Shown piece by piece: positions 53,461-64,000 of a DNA stretch of 64,000 nucleotides. The DNA is from Baylisascaris procyonis (taxonomy: Eukaryota; Nematoda; Chromadorea; Rhabditida; Ascarididae). The notes beneath the pieces were generated by a model. It saw only the letters and a program-made list of their open reading frames with translations, was not told the origin of the DNA and did no database searches. The first letter of the stretch is position 1. Every line of letters starts with the position of its first letter. The translations under genes were made by a program, and so were the position numbers. Location of the stretch: the NCBI GenBank assembly GCA_037389465.1, contig JAZARR010000172.1, positions 1,240,001-1,304,000 of the forward strand. The letters run 5' to 3'.

Positions 53461-56400
53461 TTACTTTCGATATTTAAAGAGGCGTTCTCGCTGCATCAGT
53501 TCATTGTTTCTGCGAGCACGACAATGCTTCTGACGATAGTGCCTCTCGAATGTCTCAGTCGTTAAGTCCTCATCGAAATCTTTGCTCTTCATGCGCCTTT
53601 CGACATCCTGTTGCCAACAAGAAACTGAAGAACCAACAAATAAGGAAAAAATAATAGAGACATGAATGTACGTGCGTTTATTTTAAATCAAATAAACCAT
53701 AAAAGACTAACCGATCATGCAGATACAAGCAAAAATAATGCACAAACTTAAGCCTCATCTATGGTGAGAAGCAATACAAAATAATAGCATTTTCACAAAG
53801 TGGATAAATTGGCTCTACTAAGTGAGGTCGTCCAAACAATGTGACTCTGCATATTGTAAGATGAACGTTAAAATATTCATAAAAGATAAGGACACTCTCA
53901 TAAAGTGAGATGACAGCGCTGATTCTATAGCTGGCATCTCATCAATACCACCTTCCGCCTCTCCCCCCATCATTTAATTTCCATAACTGTATTAATAAAT
54001 ACACCCTCCACCCCCCCTCCCCCCCCGTCTCATCATTTTCAATCGGCTAGTGAATAAACTCCTCGCTCCTCCTTCCTTATCTCTGCTGAATATGTGATTG
54101 GCACTTCCCCCCCCCCCCCCGAATATTATAAATTGGCTCCAATCGAAATGTACATTCCGATCTGTCCACATGTATCTCTTCAAAAAAAAAAAAAAAAAAA
54201 TTATATGAGATCAATTCAAAAAATCAGCGTTGTGAAAAGAGATGATAAAGAAAATAAAGCAAGCAACGCACCTCTATCATACCAATCCTTGTCGTGCTTC
54301 TCAACTTCACTGTGACCTCTCTTCTTAGCGACACACTTTGTCTGCATTACGGTTATATTTTCAATAATTAACGAAATGTGAATTCATCATTACAACAGCT
54401 TAAATAGTCATCACAATCATAAAGGCAAAGCATTTACTATTATTATCTTAGAGAACTTTACGGAAAAATTGATCACCAAATTGCAGCTATCTTCGGGTAA
54501 CAAGCATATTTAGCGGGGAACGAGAAAGGAAGCCGAAACCCGCATGACAACGAAAAACACATTTCAGATGCGATATAGTGATGTGGAGTAATACAAATCC
54601 TTACCACTGCTTCATCCATGCTCTCCCTTTGAATTGTCCTCGATGTGGATGGTAAATCCAACATACTTCTTACCTAAAAATATTAATTTAAAAAAAAATC
54701 TATGGACAGAACCACTAAAAGAAGGATCGGAAACCAATATGATCATGCACTGCATAAAATAACTGAGGTATTTAAACAATTAAAAAGCACAACCACCTTT
54801 TCATCGTAATGCAGAAACTATTTAACCACTTCTATTTGTATGATACGATCGTGAGTATTATTTAAGGTATGGAGACTGATCCGATTGTTTAAGTTTATAC
54901 TTATCTTGATGAGTATCAAGCAATTACTTCCATAAAATGTAGTGATCACAACTCAAATGTTTTTACTCGCTACCTAACCAATAGGGCAGCTTTCGACAAC
55001 TCTTTAATTAATGCTTGGTTGAAAGACTATGTGAATGGAAAACTAAAGGTTGCAGGTTTGTATGAAATTTTTTGCTAGTTAACGCGACGTTAAAACACGT
55101 TTGTTGACATTTCGTTGAAAAGTTTTCTGAAGAGAATTTAATTCTAAGATTCACCTGAGGCAATGGAAGTAAACAACGGTGATAAAATAGAAACAAACAA
55201 ACAATGCGGAAATGATACTTTATCATTCACTGAAGGTAACGCCAACATCTTCGATCCCTGAAACGAAAATTTGAATATTCACAACAATCACAATGCTCCT
55301 GCATCAATTAAACCTATCAATTCCTCTTAAAAAACAATACACAGGAAACCATCCCCTTTCCTGCCCTCTTTTAATGGCGAACCTAGAGCACTACTAGATT
55401 GGTCAAAGACAGAAACAGGAGGTGTGACAACAGTACTATTTTTAGCAGCACGGTTAGAACTGCAAAATAAAATGAGTTTGGTTCATACGATCAGTTGGTC
55501 ATATTACTGAAATGGTTAACTGAAATACAATTGCCTTATGCGGTCGGTATGAAAGCACTATTATTGAACTGCTGAAAGCATCATACTGAGAAGATATCGG
55601 TTTACTTTCTATCAAGCTTTATTTCCAATCGCTTTTGCCACACCTTTCATACTACTGAATTGAAGCGATAATAATGAAGTAAAAATTACCGTGGCCACAC
55701 GGGATTTCAAGAAGCACTCACCGTAATTTGTTTCGGATGAGATGATTGAGCCACTGGTTTGAAGAACGACTGCAAATAAACCTTCCGATACATTAACAAC
55801 ATGAACGGACCACCTCTCCTTCTCTTGCCCTAATCTTTTGAATTTTAATGCTGCGACAGGTGATATAAGATTTTAAACACTAATAAAACCTTGAAAAAAA
55901 TTTTTCTTTCATTATATTCACATTGCGTCAGTATGGGAATTTGATAAGTGGAAACACTTAAGTGTATGCACAAAACCTTCACTGTTTTCATATACAGGAA
56001 ATGCAACGATCCATCCATTCATTTGCAACCCACCGAAAAACGACGACAGAATAGTGTCTCCCCATGAACAACCACCCCCTCCCATCGGTCTATGAACCCA
56101 GCCTCCCTCCTCAACATCCCCTCACTCATGTCACTATGGAGGGAGGGGGAAGGAATGAAGGCATACTCGCCAGCAGCTGTAAACAGCAAAAAGTATATCG
56201 CTTTATCCTCTAAAACGCTTCCTGCGATGAGGTCCGAACTAATGAATGAGTGAATGAACCTCTCCTTGCCGTTCCTTCCTTCTATAACTCAGAAATGATG
56301 GCGACGATAATCCACGAGTCAACCGATGAGACTTTCGACCAAGTTGCTCTTCTCATTCAATTCATTGACAATAAAAAGTAGCAGTAATGTTTTTAAAAAG

Positions 56401-59400
56401 CAAAAAGCATACCAGGTTCACAGCACCGCTGCGAATACTCTCTCGATCTGCGTCTGCAAATATTATTGTTACGGTAAATCTTCTTTAGGTCAAAAATTTT
56501 CAGATTTGGAATTTCGCAAATATTTTTGAGAAAAAACACAGCAAATCTGGATCAAAATCCAGTAAATATGTGCATCCATCACTTCTTGTAAATCGAAAAA
56601 AACGACGATACTGCGCGTGAAAAAAAGAAAAAAAAAGTATTCGTCGCATGTGTGATTAGAACTCAGCAGTCCATTTCTCCCACCCATTGACCTACCAGAT
56701 GAGCCACTTCAAAATGAATTCATATACAACGCTCGTTAGGCTAAATATTTGACAAAAATGTAATTCACAACGATAACTGAATAAATAAAAGAGACTTACC
56801 GATGTACATACGAAAGAAGAGATTTCCCGATCCGGTCAATGGTCTCTCAGGAATTTTAGAACATTTGATAATCTGCAAATAAATCACCTTAATTAATTCT
56901 TTGCCCTGTCGGTTCTCCGAATGACACGATACGATTGTTCAATCATATTGTATCAATTCGATGGAGGTCAATATTGCTCAAATCTATCCCTAATAAAATC
57001 ACAGGCAGCAAATCTCCAAGTTCAAAGATTCCCATGCATGCAAAGTTTCCATGAGAAGATAAATAAGTGAACTGTGGTGTATCTCGTAGAAGGAAAGTGT
57101 TGCGCCAGTTAACATTCAAAATTAGAAACTTGCAATCATGAACAATTTCTGCTTCCCCATTTTATTAGCAACTCCCTTGCGACCATACGTCACAAGCGAG
57201 AATGTTTGCCACCTTTATGCCTCCCCTCCACCCCTCCCTGAAAGAACAACTCATCGGGTGCCTCACCCCCTCCTACAACCCTCCCTTCTTCTTTTCCTTC
57301 GGAAGTGCCCAACCAGTGACAGCAGCCGAGTCAGACTTTCAACACCGACTTTCTTCGTGCTCGACAATTTCTTCATCAAACTCGATGGCTGTTTCTTTAT
57401 GGCTAATGATGGTTTCTCCAGATGAGAAAAAAATGGAGCTGAACCTGATCCAGACAATACTTAACGTCCCCTCGTGTTCTCGACCATCCTCAAGAAACTC
57501 GAGCCGCTTACAGAATGCACCTCATGCACGGGAAGTGAATCACAACACTGATCCCGGATAGTGTTGCTATTAATGTAAAGCAAACATTTCTAAATTTTGC
57601 ATAAATTCATTCAGATATGACGTGTTTTAACCAGACTTTTACTTACACAACGAAACACAAACAAGCCCTTCTTAACTAACCCTTCACAATAAAACAATCA
57701 GGATTAGGATGACACCACTTACTTTAAATTTCGCTAGGACAACTAGGTACGGAATATTAAAATTCAAACAATCTACAAAACATAACTTTGCACTTATTCT
57801 TAGCACTAAAATATTGCAGTAAAATGATTACTCAACAAAATGACTGTTAACAATGATAACTTAAGATATATTACAATTTGGCGTTGAAAAACAATCAACC
57901 ATTTATACTACATTCAAGCATAGTAAGGATATCATTGGAAAATCAAATCATATGCATAGTGGACAATGGCCACCACTCAACTTAGAAATTTGCGAAATTC
58001 GGTTGAACAACTACCGATAAACAAGCCAGAGGTAGAAAACGTTTCTGTTGAAGAAATGATTATGTATGCCCTCTACGTTTTTACCTATGTACACAAAGAA
58101 AGCAGAGAAATGCATTCGATGGGCTATGAAAAGAGCATGAATGAATCGCAAGACACTGTGGCTTTGCAAATAATCCCACAAATAAGATATCTAATGAATA
58201 AAATGAGTCATAAAATTCAGAGTTCATGATAATAAGGTTTCAACTGCAGCGTTTTACTTTCTAGAGGTCGAAAGACGGATGTGTTGGAAGCTAAGGATGA
58301 AGCATCGCTCTGCTTCCACAACACCTTCGCTATCCCTTCCTCCTTCGTTTTCTACCATCATATCGGATGCCCAAGATAGGATAACGGAAATAAACGAACC
58401 AATTTCCTGTCCAGTTTAGTTAATCGTCGCAAAAGTTGGCCACTTTTATGAATTCGATAGTCGATTATGCGATGCTGTTCGGTGAGCTCAACTTTGCGCA
58501 TTCTACCGATCACATCTTTCTTCACCTTCCTTTTACGTCTGATGCATGTCTTAAAGTGACGATATTATCGAATATGTTGATGCCCAAACAGCTGAGAGCA
58601 TATTATGGAAACTGATTCTGTATCAATTTTTTGGAACCGTAATGCCTCCGTCCCTACCTCTCCCTTCATCTCATTCCTAATTATCTCTTCGACCTTCAAA
58701 AAAAAAAAAAAAAAACGGTTCCACAAGAATTCTGGCATTATGGAACATTGCTACCTTATAACAATACCATGAAATGCTCAATAATCATTTATTAGTTTCA
58801 TAATGCATCAATAAGTACCACATCTAAAAGAGTAGCAAATCTTATTTTGATATCACTCCAAAGCAATTTGTATTGTACCTTGCTGAAGTTTTTTTGGACG
58901 GTAACCTATATTTACTGATTTTCTTTTGCAAAAAAAAAAAACCAACATGACTTAAATGCAAATATATAAATTCAAAAATAAAGCAAACAAACAAAAACAT
59001 AAAATATATACCAGCGGTAAAAAGTCTGCCGGATCCATCAAAGGAATCGCCTTAAATGCATTATTCGCATACTTTCTTTCGAAGTCCTAAAACATATCAA
59101 TGGTTCAAAGACCTGCTGTCAATGTTCACCAAAACCACCATCAATAATGGTATATCGATCTATTTAACAGTTTCTCTGAGTTCACTTGTGTCTCACCTAT
59201 TCTATTAGTCGTTCCAAAACACTTCAGTATCACATATCAAAAGCTTCAACCCTACTCAAAATATTGGCCGGAAATAGCATTATATACAACGAAATTATGA
59301 ACCTGCTTTCCATACTCTATACGCTCATATAAATGCCCAATTTGAGTTTGCATTCTTGAGGTGATCTATACACCTATGTACCTATATATACCTAAGCACA

Positions 59401-60376
59401 CCCAAATATATGCCTAGATATCTATATAAATCCAAAAGAACGAACATTTAAAAATGTTTTGAGACAGGCGTGAAAAAAGAAATAAATTCTTTTTTGTGTT
59501 CTTTTCGATTCAGTGTTTCTTTTTTTTGTATTTGACGTTCTTGAAGGCGCAAACAATGATTCCTAATCAATATCACAAATGAAACGATTCATTATTTCCA
59601 CAATAAAATTAACGAACGGAAAGTCAATAAGATACGTTATTTAATCGACGACACAACTCGACATGTTTTGCTGGTAAATCAACCAATGATGGAGTTGAGA
59701 TATGAGCATAACCGAATTGATTTTCTTTTAGAATAGCCAATGATGTAAGTTCCGCATTTCTATAATTCTCTTCAGTGAGCTCATCCAACGTCTGTTCAAA
59801 TTCCACCTGAAATTGATTTGAAGATTTTTTTTTTTTAATTTCAGAGATTACACGGCAAATTTATTAAAAAATATCAAAGCAACTATCCACCGTACTCATA
59901 CAAGCATTAAACATTAAAACGTTGCAAGTCCCACAGTAAAAATAATCAAATAAAATTCATTTATTTGTAGGATGCAAGTTCTTTAATATTAATTCCCGAT
60001 TGATGTTTACCTATGGTTTTTTTTTTTTTTTTTTTTGAAAAATTGAAAACTGAGGATGAGAGGGAAAGCAATAAGGAGAGGCGGAGGAGGGAGGGAGGAG
60101 GGAGGGGAAAGGGTGCGATGGTGATAGCATCAGTATTCATTTAGATAGTCCCAATCTGTACCGGGCAATATTAACAGCGCTGTTTATCTCCTTCAACATG
60201 CCACTGGCTTAATGAAAAAAAGGAGAAAAAACTAATGAAATTACCTTCATTGTCCGAACGCGGAAAACAACATTATTGACAGCGGCCGCTTTAATATATT
60301 TCCTGGCGATACGATCGATATTATATGTATATCTACATACCGACTTACGATAGGTTTCAGCTAACGATGACGTCAT
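53461..60376 (-). CDS. Unrecognised 272-residue protein, nine exons
   Basis: Exons: 60376-60245, 59806-59636, 59086-59012, 56872-56800, 55769-55722, 55257-55241, 54673-54605, 54341-54272, 53624-53461. The phases are all consistent and total 819 nt. Most sites are strong: acceptors are TTTCAG/TTGCAG/TTTTAG type and donors GTAATT, GTATCT, GTATAT, GTAAGT, GTGAGT, GTAAGG and others. The N-terminus is basic (MTSSLAETYRKSVCRYTYNI). The middle has an acidic helix (FEQTLDELTEENYRNAEL), then a proline-containing stretch (FKAIPLMDPADFLPL, KIPERPLTGSGNLFF). The C-terminal third is highly charged (CVAKKRGHSEVEKHDKDWYD, RRMKSKDFDEDL, RHYRQKHCRARRNN) and could hold a nuclear localisation signal. No signal peptide or membrane span is seen. 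I do not recognise the family. The 17-nt exon 6 is the least certain part; exons 1-4 and 7-9 are firm. Confidence 0.7.
60083..60113. repeat. Homopurine tract in intron 1 of the 272-residue gene
   Basis: 31 consecutive G/A bases made of GGA/GGGA units, inside a longer purine-rich stretch from about 60050. The opposite strand is a polypyrimidine tract. Confidence 0.9.
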
Positions 60377-60382
60377 TGTGCA

Positions 60383-60390
60383 CTGAAAAA
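60383..60390 (-). promoter_or_regulatory. Candidate trans-splice acceptor of the 272-residue gene
   Basis: CATTTTTCAG on the minus strand ends only 6 bases before the ATG at 60376. Such short leaders are typical of spliced-leader mRNAs in nematodes. It also supports the chosen start. Confidence 0.6.
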
Positions 60391-60664
60391 TGGTATTAGT
60401 AATTAAAAAGGTAGTGAAAAAAATAAAGATTTAGTTGTAAGACAGCGGATCTAAAATAGAGCACAAAATAAAACAGCTCAAGAAACATATACGAAATTAA
60501 CTTTTCAGTTACGCCATTCCTTTTCAGTGCTTCGTTGCGAGATACGGAGAAGCCATTAATATAAACCCATCTGGTGCCACTATTATTTCCCACACTGTGC
60601 ACCACATCTGCTTATGCGGCAGGGGCAAGATGTCGTGAGCGCACTCTGTTTGGAGGAGCACTGA

Positions 60665-60765
60665 ACAGCACAATTGAACTGACCTCACATTTGGTCCTGA
60701 GGGATCGGGTCGCATGGGCCCGATCCCCCAGGAACGAATGTCAGGTCAGTTCGGCTGTGCTGCTA
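60665..60765. repeat. Long imperfect hairpin, two arms of about 43 nt
   Basis: The arm from about 60667 (AGCACAATTGAACTGACCTC..) to 60709 (..GGGATCGGG) pairs with the arm from 60719 (CCCGATCCCC..) to about 60761 (..GGTCAGTTCGGCTGTGCT). Roughly 85 percent of positions are complementary and the loop is 9 nt (60710-60718). The GC content is well above that of the flanks. Confidence 0.85.
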
Positions 60766-62497
60766 TTAGTATACTATAGCCAGTACTTCATATTCTTAGT
60801 AGTATTCACTAATAATAACCGCACACAGAGAAAACAGTAATTTACTTTGTACTAGTGACAGAAGTAAGAAGCATGATGAGACGTTTAAGCCTATAACCGT
60901 AAGCAAATTGGGTTAGCTTGCCCCCGTACGAGACCGATGGATGAAGAACAATAGCAGCCTTAGAGAGATAGGCTAAGCCTACCTCCGCATAGTCCCGGGT
61001 CAGACTCGTACGACAAAACTGTATGAGGCCAATAAGCACTAGATGTCGATTACGAAAGTATATGAGTCAAGAAACATAGCAAACGTTTAATATAGTTTAT
61101 ATTGTTCAATTTTGGTGAAAGCACTCATACCTCTCTTTCATTTCCGGGCGATTCTCACCACTCCCTTCCATTTGGGTTAACCCTATATCGCATCCCCACC
61201 AATTCTGAATAGAGGTAACAACCCACTTACTGTCGCACCACTAGTACCTCATTCAAATGTCACTTCCCATAGAAATATGGCCAAACAAAACGACTGTAAC
61301 GTAAGAGCTGTGCTAAAAGAGAAGCGGAAATAAATTCATGGATATACGAGAGAAAATAAAATATCGTATCTTCCAGAGATGGAGCGGAAGCTGAGAGTAT
61401 TGGCACACAAAATTGAAGCTTGTGTTCGCGCCATTTTCTTTTTTATTAACGTTAACTTCTACCGAAGTGATAGTATTGTAGTGTTCAGACTTGTATCGCA
61501 ATGCAATCATCGTTCGTTCAAGTGTTACCCATGGAACTTAATTCGCTTATTGCAGCGTAAAACCTGACATAAATAAAAATACATAAGGTATGAAGAGTTA
61601 TGAAATGCTGAACAACATGAACAACATAGAATTTTCAATCACTTTCGAGATTACAAATAAAACGATGATGTCATATTTATATGCGGCATTTCAAAATTGA
61701 ATGACCGTACTCTATGTATCCTGAACGGAAATGCTCGATACACCTATACCGAATATGTCCACACAATGCAATTTACGGCATTAAGTAGCTGGGGGAAGGG
61801 GGGGGGGAGGTGGGTGCGTTCCCTGTAGTCATCCGAAAGGCTCACATTTTATAGCGGACGTCTGCAATCTTCTAATGAATCTATACATTGCTGCACATTA
61901 TCTCTACAGTTCTCTGTGGCAGATGCCCAGTTTGTTAGGAATCTCAGCTGTATCGAAGAGAGCGAAACCGGTCTCTTTGATTACCCTTATAATCTCGTAG
62001 AAGTTCTTACAGCTCCATAAGGAAACACAACTGTATTCCACAGAATATCTAAACACCATGTAGATCCTTGACTGTTCTATAGGGATTCCGTATTTTGTAA
62101 TAGCCTCCACAATATTACACTGGATTCCCATAGCTTGTAGACAGTTGTTAGAATTTCGCCAGGGATCTTTGCAAGGCTATTATTCGATCTCAATAGCTTT
62201 TAAGGAACTTCTGCAGCCTTCTAGAGGATCGTAACGGTCTTACAGAAAATTCCAATCGTTCAATTCCTGCTGCTTTTGCAAAACCATCTAGCTTCGTAAA
62301 TGATCCCTATACCGTTGTAATGACAATATCATAGCCTCAGTTGATCGAATTTCAAAAAGTCCCTAGCGATCGAAAAAGTAAGATACGGAGAAATGTGTGC
62401 TGCGTAGATCGTCTTAAGATAGATGATCACTTTATAGTACAAGCAATGACTTTTATGTATCAATAAATGGTAAAAGTACTATCGAGCAGAGCGATCA

Positions 62498-62500
<3 letters not shown>

Positions 62501-62564
<64 letters not shown>
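62501..62564. repeat. (TA)n microsatellite at the 3' end of a LINE fragment
   Basis: About 31 TA units. On the minus strand it directly follows AATAAATAAACAAA, the 3' end of the RTE-like fragment, so it may be the element's own tail. Confidence 0.95.
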
Positions 62565-62569
<5 letters not shown>

Positions 62570-62909
62570 TATTTATTTCAATGAACACAGCATTCATTAT
62601 GAATACATGTCTCTTCATATCGCTTTCGCCTGCTCTGACCCAATGCCTCTCTGGTCCAGTTGGTTCCCGTGGTCTTTAGGTCGGCCTCTCCTTCTTGCAG
62701 GTCGGTCGCGTGAAGGTTAGTGCTAGGCTCGTCTCCTGCCCATCGGATGCTGACGAGCCGATTCACCGTCGTTCCTCCTATAACTGTCGGGGCTTGTTCT
62801 GCCGCCCTTATGCTGGGCGGGCTGGCTCGGCTGAGCGGAGCCAACACTCTGGTCGAAGCTTCACAACCGACCGCGCAATAGACAAGGCAAAACGATGAAT
62901 GCAAAAAAC

Positions 62910-62911
<2 letters not shown>
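62565..62911 (-). mobile_element. 5'-truncated RTE-like LINE, 3' end only
   Basis: A GC-rich island between two (TA)n arrays. The minus frame ends with DLKTTGTNWTREALGQSRRK, which resembles the C-terminal G.NW...A..R..W/R pattern of RTE-type reverse-transcriptase proteins. It is followed by a short 3' tail with AATAAATAAACAAA and then (TA)n. The sequence upstream of that motif (to about 62900) is open but shows only weak likeness to known ORFs and may be frameshifted. Clade assignment is by motif style only. Confidence 0.55.

Positions 62912-62969
<58 letters not shown>
62912..62969. repeat. (TA)n microsatellite flanking the LINE fragment on its 5' side
   Basis: About 28 TA units directly abutting the truncated 5' end of the RTE-like fragment. 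Confidence 0.95.
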
Positions 62970-62971
<2 letters not shown>

Positions 62972-63536
62972 GCAAAAATATAGGCAGTATCAAAAACGTT
63001 ATATCGTGTTTATTTCATACTTAAGTTCAACTAGTTGTTAATAATTACCAAATGAACGCCACTCGTATGAATTTTACGACCTATGTTTTAAATTAAAGCC
63101 GCCTGACAATTTTGTTGATATGTTTGCAAACTACATCTTACAAAATAAATCACATTTTCTGCATATGAATGATGTCATTGGCGGATTGGAAATTTCGAAA
63201 TAAATGACGATTTATGTGCAACAATGTTAGCTGAAAGAAAAAAATTTCGTTTTGCAATGTGACCGATCGGAAATAATGAAAGATGGAATGATAGCTAACA
63301 ATGAGCATATTTACATATCATACAAATGTGCTTGTTCACTGTTCTTTCTCGTCAGTTTTCTTTGTTGGGAAGCAAAATTTAAAAGCTGAGTAAATTTGTT
63401 CTTTCAGTGATTTAATGAATTCAGTTTCCAAAAAAAAAACTTCCATGTCATCATATTCACATCGAACACCATATAAGGAAACTGTCGGGATGCTTTGATA
63501 CGAATGCACTGTAAGCGATCTGCACTTAACGCAGTC

Positions 63537-64000
63537 ATGTCGATGCAGCTCCTTTCATTTATTGTGCTTACGTTTGTGGGGCTGCATTATGCTGCTTCAC
63601 AATCGCTTACTGATTACGGGGCACAAGGAGGTAAATAGTTGTTTTAGTTGTTTTCTTTGAAAATAGTCAATGCCAAACCTTCTTATGACTTCCTAATGGG
63701 GAATGATCCATTATAAAAGTCTTAAGCGTGTACGTCAATCATTTGGGTTTTCATATGAACGCAAGTGAGAAACCCAAACGAACATTTTTTGTCGCTAGGT
63801 CTAAGTGACTGGTATCAGGAAAACAGTTCCAATTATCGAGATTAACGTTGCAATAAAATATCTGAAAAAAAAAAGTTTCTACCTTTGATTTTATTCATAA
63901 CAAATTATTTGTAATGCACATACTGGTTAGGAAAATTTTTTGCAGCTTGTGTTGCCATGTCCGATGGTTCCCAGGTATGTCCAACAAACTACACTTGCTT
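63537..64000 (+). CDS. Secreted cysteine-rich protein, 5' exons (runs off window)
   Basis: Exon 1, 63537-63630, encodes a classical signal peptide (MSMQLLSFIVLTFVGLHYAA, likely cut near YAA/SQ) and ends with donor GTAAAT. Exon 2 starts at 63946 after TTTTTTGCAG; the join is in phase and gives ..GACVAMSDGSQVCPTNYTC to the window edge. The spacing CVAMSDGSQVCPTNYTC resembles the start of a granulin-type or other small disulphide-rich repeat, but too little is visible to decide. A second ATG two codons in (63543) is an alternative start. A leader acceptor TTCTTTCAG lies at about 63399-63407. Confidence 0.6.

Larger units (their letters stand above)
60391..63536. other. Intergenic, about 3.1 kb, with hairpin and LINE fragment
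   Basis: The two neighbouring genes diverge from this region. It has less AT-rich patches at 60500-61030 (including the hairpin) and 62580-62890 (LINE), a G-rich run at about 61793-61815, and otherwise AT-rich DNA. I see no recognisable exon. Confidence 0.45.

Noticed and set aside
60301..60345. Possible 38-nt intron (GTATGT..CGCCAG) in exon 1 of the 272-residue gene
   Set aside because: Removing it breaks the phase with exon 2, whereas read-through is open and in phase.

Overview
This is a nematode nuclear genome window. The evidence is split genes with canonical GT..AG introns and the nematode-type TTTTCAG 3' splice site, AG acceptors 6-38 nt before several start codons (as in spliced-leader trans-splicing), long (TA)n arrays, and a nematode-type mixture of BEL/Pao and non-LTR retroelements. 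Large introns (up to about 3 kb) and AT-rich DNA fit a parasitic nematode; I cannot name the genus. There is no bacterial or phage content, no CRISPR array and no tRNA or rRNA gene that I could see.

Layout. 1-2.5 kb: the 5' end of a BEL/Pao LTR retrotransposon on the minus strand (intact gag running off the window, primer-binding site, LTR). 2.8-3.6 kb: a decayed non-LTR reverse-transcriptase remnant (+). 4.5-15.3 kb: a complete 15-exon ZW10 gene (-), reconstructed exon by exon with consistent phases to about 772 codons. 15.5-16.5 kb: exons of an unrecognised gene (-) just upstream of ZW10, possibly in an operon with it. 18.5-35.2 kb: the MICOS core gene MIC60/mitofilin (-), 14 exons. 35.2-40.1 kb: intergenic. 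40.1-44.8 kb: a secreted C-type-lectin-like gene (+). 44.8-47.2 kb: intergenic with a dyad-rich minisatellite. 47.2-50.5 kb: complete five-exon NOP16 gene (-). 50.6-53.4 kb: intergenic with a 108-bp duplication. 53.5-60.4 kb: a nine-exon gene (-) for a 272-residue protein that I do not recognise. 60.4-63.5 kb: intergenic with a near-perfect hairpin and the 3' end of an RTE-like LINE placed between two (TA)n arrays. 63.5 kb to the end: the start of a gene (+) for a secreted cysteine-rich protein.

The recognised genes are housekeeping functions: ZW10 (kinetochore checkpoint and ER-Golgi tethering), MIC60 (crista junctions) and NOP16 (60S ribosome biogenesis). The lectin-like and cysteine-rich genes encode secreted products. 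Nothing suggests that they act as one system. Most six-frame ORFs here are chance frames or intron/microsatellite translations; the real exons are short. The most useful leads are the two unrecognised multi-exon genes, an apparently non-canonical MIC60 intron, the hairpin at 60.7 kb and the minisatellite at 45 kb.
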